Shown piece after piece: positions 37,957 through 54,138 of a DNA stretch of 64,000 nt; the stretch's first letter is position 1, and the number at the start of each line of letters is the position of its first letter. Below the pieces are notes generated by a model. It was not told the DNA's origin. It did no database searches and was given only the letters and a program-made list of their open reading frames with translations. Source of the DNA: Cucumis sativus (Eukaryota > Streptophyta > Magnoliopsida > Cucurbitales > Cucurbitaceae); NCBI RefSeq assembly GCF_000004075.3, contig NC_026658.2, positions 25,160,075 to 25,224,074 of the forward strand, given 5' to 3'. Made by a program: the position numbers and the translations under genes.

Positions 37957-39447
37957 ATGAATGATTCCACCAACGGAAACGTGAGGAAGAGGACTAGAGC
38001 TGATGAAGTCGATGAAGACGACGATTTGATGGGAAAAAATGGCGGAGGAAAGGGTTTGAAAGGATTGGTTACGTCTCTGTTGTTGTTGGATGAACAGGAC
38101 AAGTGTGAACAGGATGAACAAGACAGAATTTCCGTGGAGGCGAAGATTTCGATGGAGGTGAATCACAGGAAGAAGACCAAAGCTATGGTTGATTTCTATT
38201 CCGAAGTTCAAGATTACTATTCTGAAGTTGAAGAATCCGACCGAATGAAACGGAAGAAATCGCGATTGGCAGCTAACTCTGTTGCGGTTGCGGCCGTTTC
38301 CGATGGATTACAGAAAATCGAAAGCGAAAAATCAAACAAACGCGGCGGCGATGGCGGTGGAGGAAGCGGTGGTGGTGGTGGCCATCACCGGAGACTCTGG
38401 GTAAAAGATAGGTCAAAAGCTTGGTGGGATGAATGTAACAGTCCCGATTATCCCGATGAAGAATTCAAGAAGCAATTCAGAATGGGTAGAGCAACTTTCG
38501 ATATGATTTGTGAAGAACTTAATTCCGCCATAGCTAAAGAAGACACAACCCTCCGAACCGCCATTCCCGTCCAGCAAAGAGTCGCGGTTTGCCTATGGAG
38601 ATTAGCCACCGGCGATCCACTTCGAGTTGTATCGAAGAAATTCGGATTAGGTATTTCAACTTGCCACAAACTTGTTCTCGAGGTTTGCACAGCCATTAGA
38701 ACAGTACTAATGCCGAAGCATCTTCAATGGCCGGAAGAAGAAACACTCAGAAGAATCAAAGAAGAATACGAATCAATTTCCGGAATCCCTAACGTCGTTG
38801 GTTCAATGTACACCACACACATTCCGATCATCGCTCCCAAAATCAGCGTCGCAGCTTATTTCAACAAACGCCATACAGAAAGAAATCAAAAAACATCATA
38901 CTCAATTACAGTTCAAGGAGTGGTGGATCCAAGAGGAGTTTTCACGGACGTTTGCATCGGTTGGCCGGGATCAATGCCAGACGATCAAGTTCTTGAGAAA
39001 TCTGCTCTGTTTCAAAGAGCAAATGGGGGATTACTGAAAGGAGTTTGGATTGTTGGAGGATCAAGTTATCCATTAATGGATTGGGTTTTAGTTCCTTATA
39101 CACAGCAACATTTAACATGGACACAACATGCATTTAACGAGAAGATTGGAGAGATTCAGAAGGTGGCTAAAGATGCATTTGCACGGCTGAAGGGACGGTG
39201 GCGCTGCCTACAGAAACGGACAGAGGTGAAGCTTCAAGATTTGCCGGTGGTGCTCGGAGCTTGTTGTGTTCTTCATAATATTTGTGAATTAGGGAATCAA
39301 GAAATGGATACAGAGCTTTTAACAGAGCTTCAAGATGATGAAATGGCACCTGAAATGGCTTTAAGGTCAGTACCTTCCATGAAAGCAAGAGATGCCATTG
39401 CTCATAATCTGCTCCACCATGGCCTTGCTGGGACTTCTTTTCTTTAA
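37957..39447 (+). CDS. domesticated PIF/Harbinger transposase-derived protein (HARBI1/ALP1-like), catalytic triad lost
   Basis: Intronless, 496 aa. It has an acidic and basic low-complexity N terminus (DEVDEDDDL, a glycine run at 130-142), a helical region (160-260, with SKKFGLGISTCHKLV) and a DDE_Tnp_4-type nuclease fold. The first Asp of the triad (GxIDxTH in active enzymes) is Tyr285 in GSMYTTHIPI. The second is kept (Asp342 in WPGSMPDD). The Glu (V..ERAFG) is Lys405 in VAKDAFARLKGRW. So it cannot cut DNA as active relatives do. I recall Arabidopsis At5g12010 and At4g29780 as very close, including the C-terminal NLLHHGLAGTSFL. No terminal inverted repeats or target duplication are visible around it. 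Relatives such as ALP1 and HDP1 act in chromatin complexes; this one's role is unknown. Confidence 0.92.
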   Translation: MNDSTNGNVRKRTRADEVDEDDDLMGKNGGGKGLKGLVTSLLLLDEQDKCEQDEQDRISVEAKISMEVNHRKKTKAMVDFYSEVQDYYSEVEESDRMKRKKSRLAANSVAVAAVSDGLQKIESEKSNKRGGDGGGGSGGGGGHHRRLWVKDRSKAWWDECNSPDYPDEEFKKQFRMGRATFDMICEELNSAIAKEDTTLRTAIPVQQRVAVCLWRLATGDPLRVVSKKFGLGISTCHKLVLEVCTAIRTVLMPKHLQWPEEETLRRIKEEYESISGIPNVVGSMYTTHIPIIAPKISVAAYFNKRHTERNQKTSYSITVQGVVDPRGVFTDVCIGWPGSMPDDQVLEKSALFQRANGGLLKGVWIVGGSSYPLMDWVLVPYTQQHLTWTQHAFNEKIGEIQKVAKDAFARLKGRWRCLQKRTEVKLQDLPVVLGACCVLHNICELGNQEMDTELLTELQDDEMAPEMALRSVPSMKARDAIAHNLLHHGLAGTSFL

Positions 39448-41400
39448 TGAAACAACTCAAGATTCTTTCCTTTTTGGGTAAATTCCTCATCAAAATTGTT
39501 CATCATTTTACTAATATGTTTTTTTTTCTTAATTATTTTTTCATATGTTCTTGTTATGAAATTGAAATCACAAAGAAATATTTGTAGTTTAGGATCATAT
39601 ACATGTTAGAATTTAGATACTACCAAACATGACAGAATGGATTTTAAATGGAATGTTCAATTCTTTTTTCCAAGTTTTTGTTCTTCTTAATTATTATTTT
39701 TGCCATTGTTATGTGTAGCTCCATTTTTTGAGGTTTCCATTATGGTCAATGTTTTAGTGAGAACAGCTCTCTTTAAATCATAAAGAAAATAGGCTTTGGT
39801 ATTAATTGAATTGGTATCCCCATCTCCAAGGCAGGTCTAGAAAGATATTTATAATTTAATTTTTTGATGAAAAAAAAGAAAAAAGAAAGTCAAAGAGAAT
39901 TATTGATTTCAAACTTGAGATATAAATAAAAATTTATGATCTTAGAATCTAAATGTGAACACAATTATGAAACTAAACTAAAGAGCTTAAGAATCATTCC
40001 CATTTCTCAACATCCAGAGCCCATTTGGCATGAAGATATTGCTAGTCTCATGTATCTAAAATTTTGTTTATTTTGTTTTAAAAAACCTTCCTTATATGTC
40101 AATAAATCGTTATTCCACGATAATAGTTTAATCCTTGGGATTTGAAAATTCTTGATAATGAATAAGTGATTGAATACAACCATGGGAATTAATGTTTTTT
40201 TTTTTTTTTTTTGTCTAAATCAAACCAAATTTTTGCAATTTAACCTGAATTGTTTTTGACTTTCAAATTATTACATATTTAAAACTAAATCTATACGCAA
40301 ACGGTAAAATCAATTATCATTCCAAAAGTTACTCGAATAATTTGAAAAATGCAATACACACTAGCCCCCACTAAATCGCAATACACACTAGCCCCCACTA
40401 AATCGTTGCAGTACAAAAGGTCAATAACAAGATTTAATGGTCTATTTGCTGTATCCTTTGCAATAGGCAATTTTATGCTTCCATACCCCACAAGTTTGAA
40501 AAATGTGATATCTGACTTACCTTTTCCCTTTCTCGCTATAACTATATACTTTTTAGCCATATACTTGTTCACATAGATTATAAATTTACACCTAAACACC
40601 ACCAACATTGTATATTTTCTAAATCGGTGAGTGTTTAAATCAATTTAGATGCACATTGACTAATCTTACCAAACAACCTGTCTGAACCTACAACATTTGA
40701 CATTCAAATGAAATTTCGTAGAAAATTAATCCTTAAGTAAGTGACGTAGCCGCTGGGAATTAAACTTATATTAAGATTATCATTTTTTTACCTAGAAATA
40801 CCACATTTTTTTTCAATGGTCAAATCTCTATACGGATTGTCGAATCTGCTCACCATAGTTTATATTTGCTATATTTTCTTTTATTCAGTGGGGGAACGGT
40901 TGGTTTTATGTGAAAATATAATAATCATCATTCACATGAAGCTTATTACCTTCTTCAGGAATCTTTGTACCTATTTGTCATTTTCATGATCCAAAGCAGA
41001 TGATGTCTGAAACCTGACAGGCAGAAAAAGAGTAAAGAAGCCATCTGATTACAACTTGTTAGGCCAAAAAAAGAGACCCAAAATTCATACTGATCGATAT
41101 TAATACCAAACAGGAAAAAAGCCCATTTGATTCTTCTTTGGGCTCATCCCAGCCTACATGAAAAACTGAAAATTGTAGGATCAGACGTGGTGATGGAGAT
41201 AGCAACCACTTGCCATACGCTTCCCTTGAACCATCTAAATCTCCATTCTGTTTGGGAATGAACAAGTATTCCAAAGGGATCCACAAGGCACCTAATGACA
41301 GGAAACCGTGTACAGATTCGCTGTGTTACCTTACTCATAAGTTGTATGAGGAAAGTGCCGAACAAAAACCTGCCAGTTCCTTCAGACCACGTGTTCCCAA
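39448..41400. other. intergenic region between convergent genes
   Basis: Holds the two 3' UTRs (up to about 39700 on the left and from about 41040 on the right, both guesses), a long T run near 40195-40213 and the 27-base tandem repeat at 40351-40404. No gene seen. Confidence 0.5.
40351..40404. repeat. perfect 27-bp tandem duplication
   Basis: Two identical adjacent copies (40351-40377, 40378-40404), each starting GCAATACACACTAGCCCCCA. Identity implies a recent event. Confidence 0.92.
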
Positions 41401-41419
41401 AGATGTTGGATATGGACGT

Positions 41420-43482
41420 CTATCGCCTATCATCGTGGTTAGACGGCAAATGGAAAGGAAAATGTGCAAATTGAATCTTCAAAACAGGGGAATCGGGTTT
41501 CTTGTCATCAAACTTGTAACCTGCAGAAAATCATGCATCAGATTATCTGAAGTTATCTGAAGCATTTCCGGAGTTATCAGTTCAGTTAGAGAAACGCATC
41601 AATCGAGTGTTGATTCATATATAATGTTAATGGCGTCAATGCTAGATCACAATTTTTATGTACCAAGCAATAATTAGATGTCCTAAAGTACTGCTGCAAA
41701 CTAAGATTATCGCTCATACAAAGAGGAACATACCTTGAAGAGCTTCCATTGCAGCCTGGGAAAATTTTGCTTCAACAAACTCAACAAAGCATAATACCAT
41801 AGCCTTATCTCCAGTCTGCAGTTCAATTACTCATTTTAACAGAGGGAATCTATGTTGGCGTTTAAGAACATGACACGAGCAAAAATATATGAACACAAGG
41901 GCACAATAACTATAAACAGGCCCTATATCAAAGACTGCGTACAGTGGATAGTTGCTAATGAAGGTCTAGTCATTAGTAAAACATGCCTCCACAGTTTAAA
42001 ATTTAAAGTAAAGAGAACCTTATAACTTACTCGTCTGGGCTCCTTGTGAACAACTCTGATATCTTTATAGCCCATAAAGGGACGGAAGAGATCTTCAACT
42101 CGAAGTTAAGATATGACAAAACATGGCTACGACAATAGTTCTGTCTGTTGTAATTTACATCCTATTTTCTTTGACTAAAATGACTTCAAGAAAACAATAA
42201 TTCTTGTTTAAATTTTAACTGAAGTATAAATTGTTTGGGATGATGGGTAAGGAATTTAAAGCACTGGACTTTAGAGTTGGAAAGATGAGCAAAATAGTAA
42301 GAAAAGAAAGCACATAAGGTGCAAGGATACGACCTACTTCTCTCCTAGTACAATCTGTAGGAAGTCCATCAACGAAAAGAACGTTTGATTCCCGCAATGG
42401 ACTCGGATCACATTCAGCAGTTCTGATGAGATTGAGAGAATTGGCCCTTTCATGACCTATGTCAGCCCTACCCATCACTCCTGGACTACTGCCCACTGCA
42501 ATATCTTGTCTTTGACTTGCTAATGAATCTGCGAAAGGAGATGCATAGCCCGTTGCACTCCCTCCGGATGTCACACCACCAATAACTGGTTCCGGATATT
42601 TACTATTGCCTCCTAAGTCAGTATATCCATAAGCTCCAGGTCCTAACGAATTTGTCTGCAGTTTCAAGTCGAGTAAAAGCACTTCTTAAACAAATATATT
42701 TTACACTAAAGATAAAATTCTTACATCTCTAGGCATGTAATCCGGAGGAGGGGGGGTGTGCCACTGATCAATAGAGGTCGAATTAGGGTAAGATGCCAAA
42801 GGAGGTGCTTCAGAATATGTTGAAAGGCCGGACCTGGCTACACTTCCTGCTGCAACAACCAAGGATTGAACATCACATCAGTTTCAATTGTGCTCAACAA
42901 ACCATGCACTGCCTAAATATTCACATAAGGAGAAGACAGACTCTTCCATTTCCCATCTTTCCCTCAAACTATCCATAGATTCTTCCAAACCAGACTCAAA
43001 AAATAAAGTGTTCAAATAGAATCAAATATAGAATGACAAGGCTGAAACAGAAACTAGGGTTGCAATTCCTTCGCCAAAATGATTCAACAGACCGATGCAA
43101 CAATACCCATAAAAATTTTCAAACCAAAACAGTACATAACAGTAATCAAGCAGTACAAGGAGCAATTAACTTCACATAATTTACCCCTAAAATCCTCTGA
43201 CGCATCGATTCCCAGGAAGTGGATGGTTTATCTTCGTAAACTGAGTTTTCCCCTACATCCAATACAGATACAACTAGCCAAAAGCTTATTGAACTATAAA
43301 CTTTCTTATGGGTTGATTTAGTTGACCTAAACTAAAATTGGTTCCATGATCTCAAACTTCTTCAGCGATATCAAAGCAGTGAAATGTTGTTCAAATAAGG
43401 AAGTGGTTGAGGTAGGGTTGGAGATGAGAGAAGTACCTCTATCTGCTGAAGCAGCGTATCTGGTATAAGCATCGTCTCCCAT
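41420..43482 (-). CDS. RRM RNA-binding protein of the nuclear speckle (NSR/RBP1-like) family
   Basis: Six exons: 43482-43437, 42846-42725, 42655-42331, 42092-42031, 41815-41734, 41520-41420; 245 aa, in frame. The N-terminal half is low-complexity, rich in Gly, Ser, Pro and Tyr (YMPRD, GAYGYTDLGG). One RRM fills residues of about 145-235: VLFVDGLP (RNP2), then TRREVGHLFRPFMGYKDIRV, and MVLCFVEF (RNP1-like), ending LKIQFAHFPF. Arabidopsis NSRa/b and Medicago RBP1 carry the same RRM signature; they bind alternatively spliced and long non-coding RNAs in nuclear speckles. The third intron is U12-type. Exon 2 has a tandem TGCAGCAG acceptor, which allows one extra alanine. Start: the ATG at 43482 gives MGDDAYTRYAAS. 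Confidence 0.88.
42093..42330 (-). other. U12-type (minor spliceosome) GT-AG intron in the RRM gene
   Basis: The donor is GTCC...AGGTC/GTATCCTTGC in reading order, matching the U12 consensus RTATCCTT. The branch-site-like TATCTTAACT places its A at about 42106, 13 bases before the acceptor TTGAAG/ATCTC. It splits the RRM at REVG-H-LFRPF. Using this pair restores the family's exact residues; the nearer canonical-looking GTAGGT donor does not. Confidence 0.85.
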
Positions 43483-43569
43483 CGCTTGGCTTTGCAACGG
43501 CGACCCGGCCAAGGCCTCGTCTCTTCTCCAGCTCTCCTACGGCCACGCCTAGATTTCACCTACTGGTAC

Positions 43570-45755
43570 GTTGTTTGTTTTCTTTTTTGACAAAACATTT
43601 TCACTTAGAAATGAATTTTGTTTTTCAAACGCAAATAATAGATTGTCAAATTTTTCTATTTCTTTTAATAGAAAGCTTCGAAATCAAATTTATGTTCACA
43701 TACATTATCAATTAAAAGCATATTGAAATTCAATCCTAAAATCGTTCTAATTTAATCGGTATATATATACGCAGATAAACTTATTTAAATATTGATTTGC
43801 AAAATCATTATTAAAGAAAATGTATCGACGATTATCATAAAAAGAATTTCACTAATAAATATAAGTTACACCACTTACAAAAGTTCAAACGTTTAAATTA
43901 ATATAACCATTAGTTTATGGTTCATGTTCACGCAAACTTTACAAGTATAAGTTGATATTCTTTTATAAAAAAATTTTAAATACTAAAATTTTGGTGGTTA
44001 ATATCTCTCAAATTAAATTATAATTATATTTTCAGTGTTAAAATTTTATATTGAATGTTAGAAAAAAAACCTTCAATTTGGAAAAAAATTAGTTGAAGTA
44101 AAATTTTATTGGCATCCATATTTGGGCCGGGTATAAATGAGAAAATAATGGAAAAAACACCATTAAAAAAATGAAGGTATTTGAAATATTTCTTAAAAAT
44201 GAATCAAGAGTTTTTAATCAAATTTACACAATTTCCCCTAAAGTTGAAGGTTTCCTCTCTCACATTCTTGGTGGGTATTTTTTACTTTGGGCCTCTCCTA
44301 AGTAGTCCATGATATTTGTATTTGGGCTTGGTCCATAATGCCTCTCACCAACGTCAATGCATGTATGTATTCTCTAGAAATCACTAGTCTATTTATCCAC
44401 CACAATGTCTCAACTCAAAGTGATTTTGAATAGTTAAATTACTTTTTTTTTTAAGAAAAAAATATTAATGTAACTCCAAACATAATATTTTAATTATTAT
44501 GTAATAAAAAACGTGTATTTAAAAATTGAAAATTTATGATAAATCTCACTAGAATGAACATAGTTCAATTGACATAAAACTTGTACTATTGACTTATATA
44601 TTAAAGATTTCATTCTCTCTAACTTTTATGATAAAAATAAATAAATAAATAACAACTCTCAATTATATACATTATATTTCTCATACATTCAATTTAAAAT
44701 GGAGAGAACTTAATAGCTTTTATATGTTTTTTTAAATGCCCTCCATCCCATGCACATACACTAGATTTACCTATTTCAATGGCTGCATCTACAAAAAAAA
44801 AAAAAAATTATACCAAAGTTTATTTTAATTTTTAGCTATGTTAATATTATGTAGGGTTAATTAACTTCAGAGTCTTTGGGACTAGAATCATCAAACTTGT
44901 TAGAAGTGCACATTGAACGTGGAAAAGGAAGAGCCTTGAGATGGCGAGGTCATGACGATGTTAAACTCAACTTCTCAAGGGAGTAAATGAGCCACGAATT
45001 CACAAGCAAAAAATTGGAAGGAATACCTCAACTCGTATATCTTGCTCTTGCATATACTACCAGTTAACCTCTTGTATCACTTTACTAACGATGCAGACCA
45101 AAAATATATATAAGTATTGTAAAGTTTACTCTCCAATCCAAGACACATAGTTTATCATGTCCGCTTTGATAATTTATATCACTTTATGCTCAATATTAAC
45201 TTAAGAATCAACATGTTTGATAAACCACCACATCAATACAAGTATTTTATTCTCACGTTATTTAGGGTATGCTGAGTTGATTTGATATCCAACTTTGTCC
45301 TATTGTAACTATATTCGACCATTTTCTCTAATGAATGATATCGCCCTTTTATCTCACTTTTCTAATAATTAATTTGACTTATTTTTAGTATAATAAAGAA
45401 TTTAGATCTCGAACCCTTTCATAATTAACACAAGTTATCCTCGCTTTGGCTTATTACAACATAAATATTAATTAGTATCTACTTTTTAGAAAGAAAAAAA
45501 CTTGTATATACCATTGACAATAATTACATATGTTATAAAAGAATCAACCAATTTATATCAACATCTACTAACTAAGTTACTAACATACATTCACATTTTA
45601 CTATATAGAATTTCAACAACAACAATGTTACACAAACTTTGTTTTTGGGTCATTGAATGGAATGCTACTACTTATAACGTCTCTACTCTTGCACATACTT
45701 GTGGACCTGACGATTGTGACACTCGAGGACTGCAACGTGCTAGAGTGAGTATCAA
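43570..45755. other. AT-rich intergenic region, no gene seen
   Basis: Simple-sequence DNA upstream of the RRM gene. A plus-strand frame at 45502-45774 (MLHKLCFWVIEWNATTYNVS in its second half) matches nothing I know. No transposon ends are recognised. Confidence 0.45.
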
Positions 45756-45759
45756 CCTA

Positions 45760-45942
45760 TTATTTTTCAGTTGATACACATTCACTAACTCCTCTTCTTC
45801 TTCTTGGAAATTTGATATCTTTTTCACCTTGGAACGAACGTTTTCCACGCCACCTCATAGCTTTCCATAAGATTGGGCCTACAAGTACTGGGCCTAACAT
45901 GGTGCAAGCAACGATTTCAATCCAATGTACATAACCCCACAT
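45760..45942 (-). CDS. candidate small membrane protein (60 aa), unrecognised
   Basis: From the ATG at 45942 the frame gives MWGYVHWIEIVACTMLGPVL and continues through one hydrophobic segment (about residues 5-28), then a basic stretch (KAMRWRGKRS) and a polar tail with RRRR. The layout is that of a single-pass membrane peptide with a cytosolic basic tail. The composition differs from the AT-driven frames nearby. An overlapping upstream ATG frame would reduce initiation here. I do not recognise the family; it could be chance. Confidence 0.3.
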   Translation of the reverse strand: MWGYVHWIEIVACTMLGPVLVGPILWKAMRWRGKRSFQGEKDIKFPRRRRGVSECVSTEK

Positions 45943-45959
45943 TTTGACACACACACACC

Positions 45960-48340
45960 ATCATTAATTCATTTATTTATTCTGTGTGACTCCAAATACT
46001 TAGCAGCATAATAAAATTAAATTTGCAAACAGTAAATACATCCCCAGAATATTGTCCCAAAAGAAAGAAAGAACTTCCCTAGAAAGACAAACTTCCGTTA
46101 TGATTCGACTCGACCGCCAATGTGCGCAATACACTACAGTAGAGCCTTATAAAGACAAAAGTCACGTGAAATGTTCTTTTAAATTACAATTCTCAGAAAC
46201 AAATCAAACAATATAAAACCATCTCATAATATTTAAATTAAAATCCCCTAATTATCATCGAATTCCTTAATACTACGCAAAATTTCGAATAATATTTAAT
46301 GTGAAACTATACAGATCTAATAATGTCAAATCAACAGCTGTTTTCCGTACTTTCCCTAAACTTAAAAATGAGTAAATAAAAAGGCAAATTGGAGGGGGAG
46401 GTGGTAGTGATAGAGTGCTACCAATTGTATAGTGTGTAAAGATGGGTGGAGTGGGGTCGGAGAGGGAAGAGAGTTGGGTTGTGATGGGGAGGGAAGTAGA
46501 GGATAATTGGGGAATAATAATAATAAGGGTAGAAGGAAGAGAGGATGATAAAAATGGAGGTGTGGTAGGAGATAGGTGTCGGGGAGTACAGCTAGATATC
46601 GCTTGGATTTCACTGTACACCTCCTTATTCTATGTGTAACAGTCTGGGATGGCTGTCATGCCCCCATTCCATTACCTTTTCATTCTCTTTTAATATCTAT
46701 TTTTAAATCCATTTATTAACCAACTTAGTTTTTTCCAAAGTAATAACAACTAACCTTTTAGGGCGCGTTTGGACTCCTAGAATAACCTATTATAATATAT
46801 AGTTATTATAATCTATGTTTGTAAAAACGAAGAATAGTGACATATATAAGAGATGAGGGTAAGAAACAGTGAAACATGAGCGAGAAATAAGAAAAAAAAT
46901 GTAGAATGATCTAATTCAATGATTATGATAATCCTTAGAACAAACATGGAGTGAGTTCTTTTAATTCACTATATTTTTCGTAATTTGCGGACCAAACGAC
47001 CCCTTAACTTTTTACCATTTTTCATATTCATTCTACTTACTGTTTGTAGTTAGGTTGGTATTGATTATTCTTTTATGTTTAAATATTTGGTTTTTGATAT
47101 ATTGGTGTATTATATAAAAAACTTTAATATCATTATGCTAGACATATTGTTACGATTATTTTTACCTTCAAATACCGATTTAAGTTTTTGGATTGATGAT
47201 CGGTTCCGTGTGGATTGGAAGCGAATGGTGTATTTGATGGATTTTTTTAAAGTTGTTTAGTCCACTTTGGTTGATTAAATCTTAATTTTTCTATTTTTAC
47301 AAACTATTGTTGTGTTCTGGAGATCGCAAGTTTGAATTTTGAAAGTAGAAATACTATATAGAAGAATAAAAACACTAAATGTATAATAACAAAGTTAAAA
47401 TAAAGGAAAAATTTGGAAATAATACAATGAATTATAATATTTACAAAACATAACAAAATTTCAAATTCTTTTGATAAATTATTAATGTATAAAAGACCAT
47501 GTACAAGCCCATTAGCGTCTAAATAGACATCCATGAAAGTCTAACAGTGTATATTGTTGTAAAAATTAAAATTTTATTGTACTTTATAAATATTTGCTAA
47601 TTTCCTTAATAGAAAGAGAAATTGGAAAAAACAAAACATTTGTCAACATTTTAAAAAATAACAAAATAAATTAAAATATTTATATACTATATAAAATATT
47701 TTGAATTATATTCCTGCTATTATCAAAAGTTTGTTATTGATAGAATATGAGATTTTGGTATAACTTGTAAATATTGGGTGAAGTGAGTTATTTTTGACAA
47801 TAAAATAGCATAACATATATTATAATTTTCCATAAAAATATTTAAAATAATTTTTGTAATTATATAATGAAAATGAGACGTATAGACATAGTCTTGAAAG
47901 TCACTCTAGTAGGCAGGCTATTTGTACGTTATATATTAAAGTTGTACAGTAGCGTTGCATGTGGTGCGACGCAGGTGAGACAAAACCCGGTGTAAGTAAC
48001 AAATCCAAAGCACGAAAAATATTTTAGAAAAAAAAAAGAAAAAAGAAAGAACTGACGAGGGGAGCAAGAGAGTGGACGACACGTTCCAATCATGGAAAAC
48101 GATGAGCGGGTGAAGTCTTACAGTTTTCACGTACTAAAAATGCGTTAAGACGTCATTTCATCATACGACAGCGATGCTTCTCCTTTCTTACGCTTTCCAC
48201 TTTCCCCCACCCTCACTGTACAACCGCGTGACCTTCACTTCTCCCCATCTCACCATCCCTCCTGAAAAGAGCTTCAATTCCCTACAACGCCACATGATAC
48301 TGCTGAACTACGTCCCCCCAATGGAGCCTTGCCACGTGGT
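45960..48340. other. intergenic region with a MITE, no supported gene
   Basis: 46270-46640 is less AT-rich and open in two frames (a proline/serine/leucine-rich minus frame and a Gly/Glu-rich plus frame). Neither is recognised and the composition is repetitive. 46761-47003 is the Tourist-like element listed separately. 47600-47850 contains CAACATTTTAAAAAATAAC and ATAGCATAACATATAT phrases similar to decayed MITE ends. Confidence 0.45.
46761..47003. mobile_element. Tourist-like (PIF/Harbinger) MITE with TTA target-site duplication
   Basis: The left end GGGCGCGTTTGGAC and the inverse of the right end GGGGTCGTTTGGTC match at 11 of 14 positions. TTA flanks both sides (46758-46760 and 47004-47006), the 3-bp duplication expected of PIF/Harbinger elements. 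The 243-base body is AT-rich and non-coding. It would have been moved by an active Harbinger transposase elsewhere. Confidence 0.75.
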
Positions 48341-48396
48341 TTAGTTGAATATTTAATACCCAAGCGGCTTAAGAGAGAAAGTCCGAGTGGGATTCA

Positions 48397-48525
48397 ATGT
48401 GTATCCACGCTCGAAGCAGCAGATAAGAAAAATAAAAAATAGGGCTAAGCCGGAGAGAACTTTTCAGAATGGGTTTTATGCTTTCACTGAGGTTTCTCTT
48501 CCACTTCTTCTACCTGTTATTCTAG
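48397..48525 (+). other. two short upstream ORFs in the NDR kinase leader
   Basis: An ATG at 48397 opens a 9-codon frame (stop at 48426). An ATG at 48469 opens an 18-codon frame (MGFMLSLRFLFHFFYLLF, stop at 48525). Both precede the main ATG at 48685. Whether the transcript starts upstream of them is not shown; TATTTAATA near 48350 is a possible TATA element. Confidence 0.4.
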
Positions 48526-48624
48526 ATTACTGCTTCGATTCAGCACCTTCCTCGGTGCCGCCGCCGCCGTTGATTTCCTTTGTTTTCTCGTTCGCCAGTT
48601 GCATAGAGTGTTTTTGTTGTCGAG

Positions 48625-48652
48625 TTCTTCTTCTTCTTCTTCTTCTTCTTCT
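48625..48652 (+). repeat. (TTC)n microsatellite in the NDR kinase leader
   Basis: Nine TTC units followed by T-rich sequence, 33 to 60 bases before the start codon; likely part of the 5' UTR. Confidence 0.85.
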
Positions 48653-48684
48653 TTTTTTTTTCTTTTTCTCTCGACGGATCTTAA

Positions 48685-53815
<5,131 letters not shown>

Positions 53816-54105
53816 ACACAATGGTAAAACGAAAAGGCGAGCTGATTGATGTGCATATCTTTCCTCCCTCATTTGCCCGCTAATCTAATTAGGATTATTA
53901 GGGTATTGCATCCCTGAAGTCAAAGTCGCCTTCATTTTATCGTGTAATGCTGCTGCCCCTATTGAGTTACAGTTTACAATACAAAAAATGGAATATATAA
54001 AGCAAACAACAATGCCTGAAGAGTTTCCTTAATCATGAGAGAGACCACAACCAGCTAAGTAATGAAGCCACTTGGTGAAAGGTAAGTAGGGTTTTTTGTG
54101 CATTA

Positions 54106-54138
<33 letters not shown>

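Noticed and set aside
42332..42338. Donor GTAGGT for the third exon of the RRM gene
   Set aside because: No acceptor in the intron joins it in frame with the residues the RRM needs; the U12 pair fits exactly.
46556..46623. Hairpin GGAGGTGT/ACACCTCC with TCGCTTGG resembling the start of miR168
   Set aside because: Only eight bases match miR168, and the arms do not form a continuous miRNA-like duplex.
46273..46639. Overlapping Pro/Ser/Leu-rich and Gly/Glu-rich frames
   Set aside because: Low-complexity frames on opposite strands of a purine-rich stretch, with no start context, splice structure or known domain.
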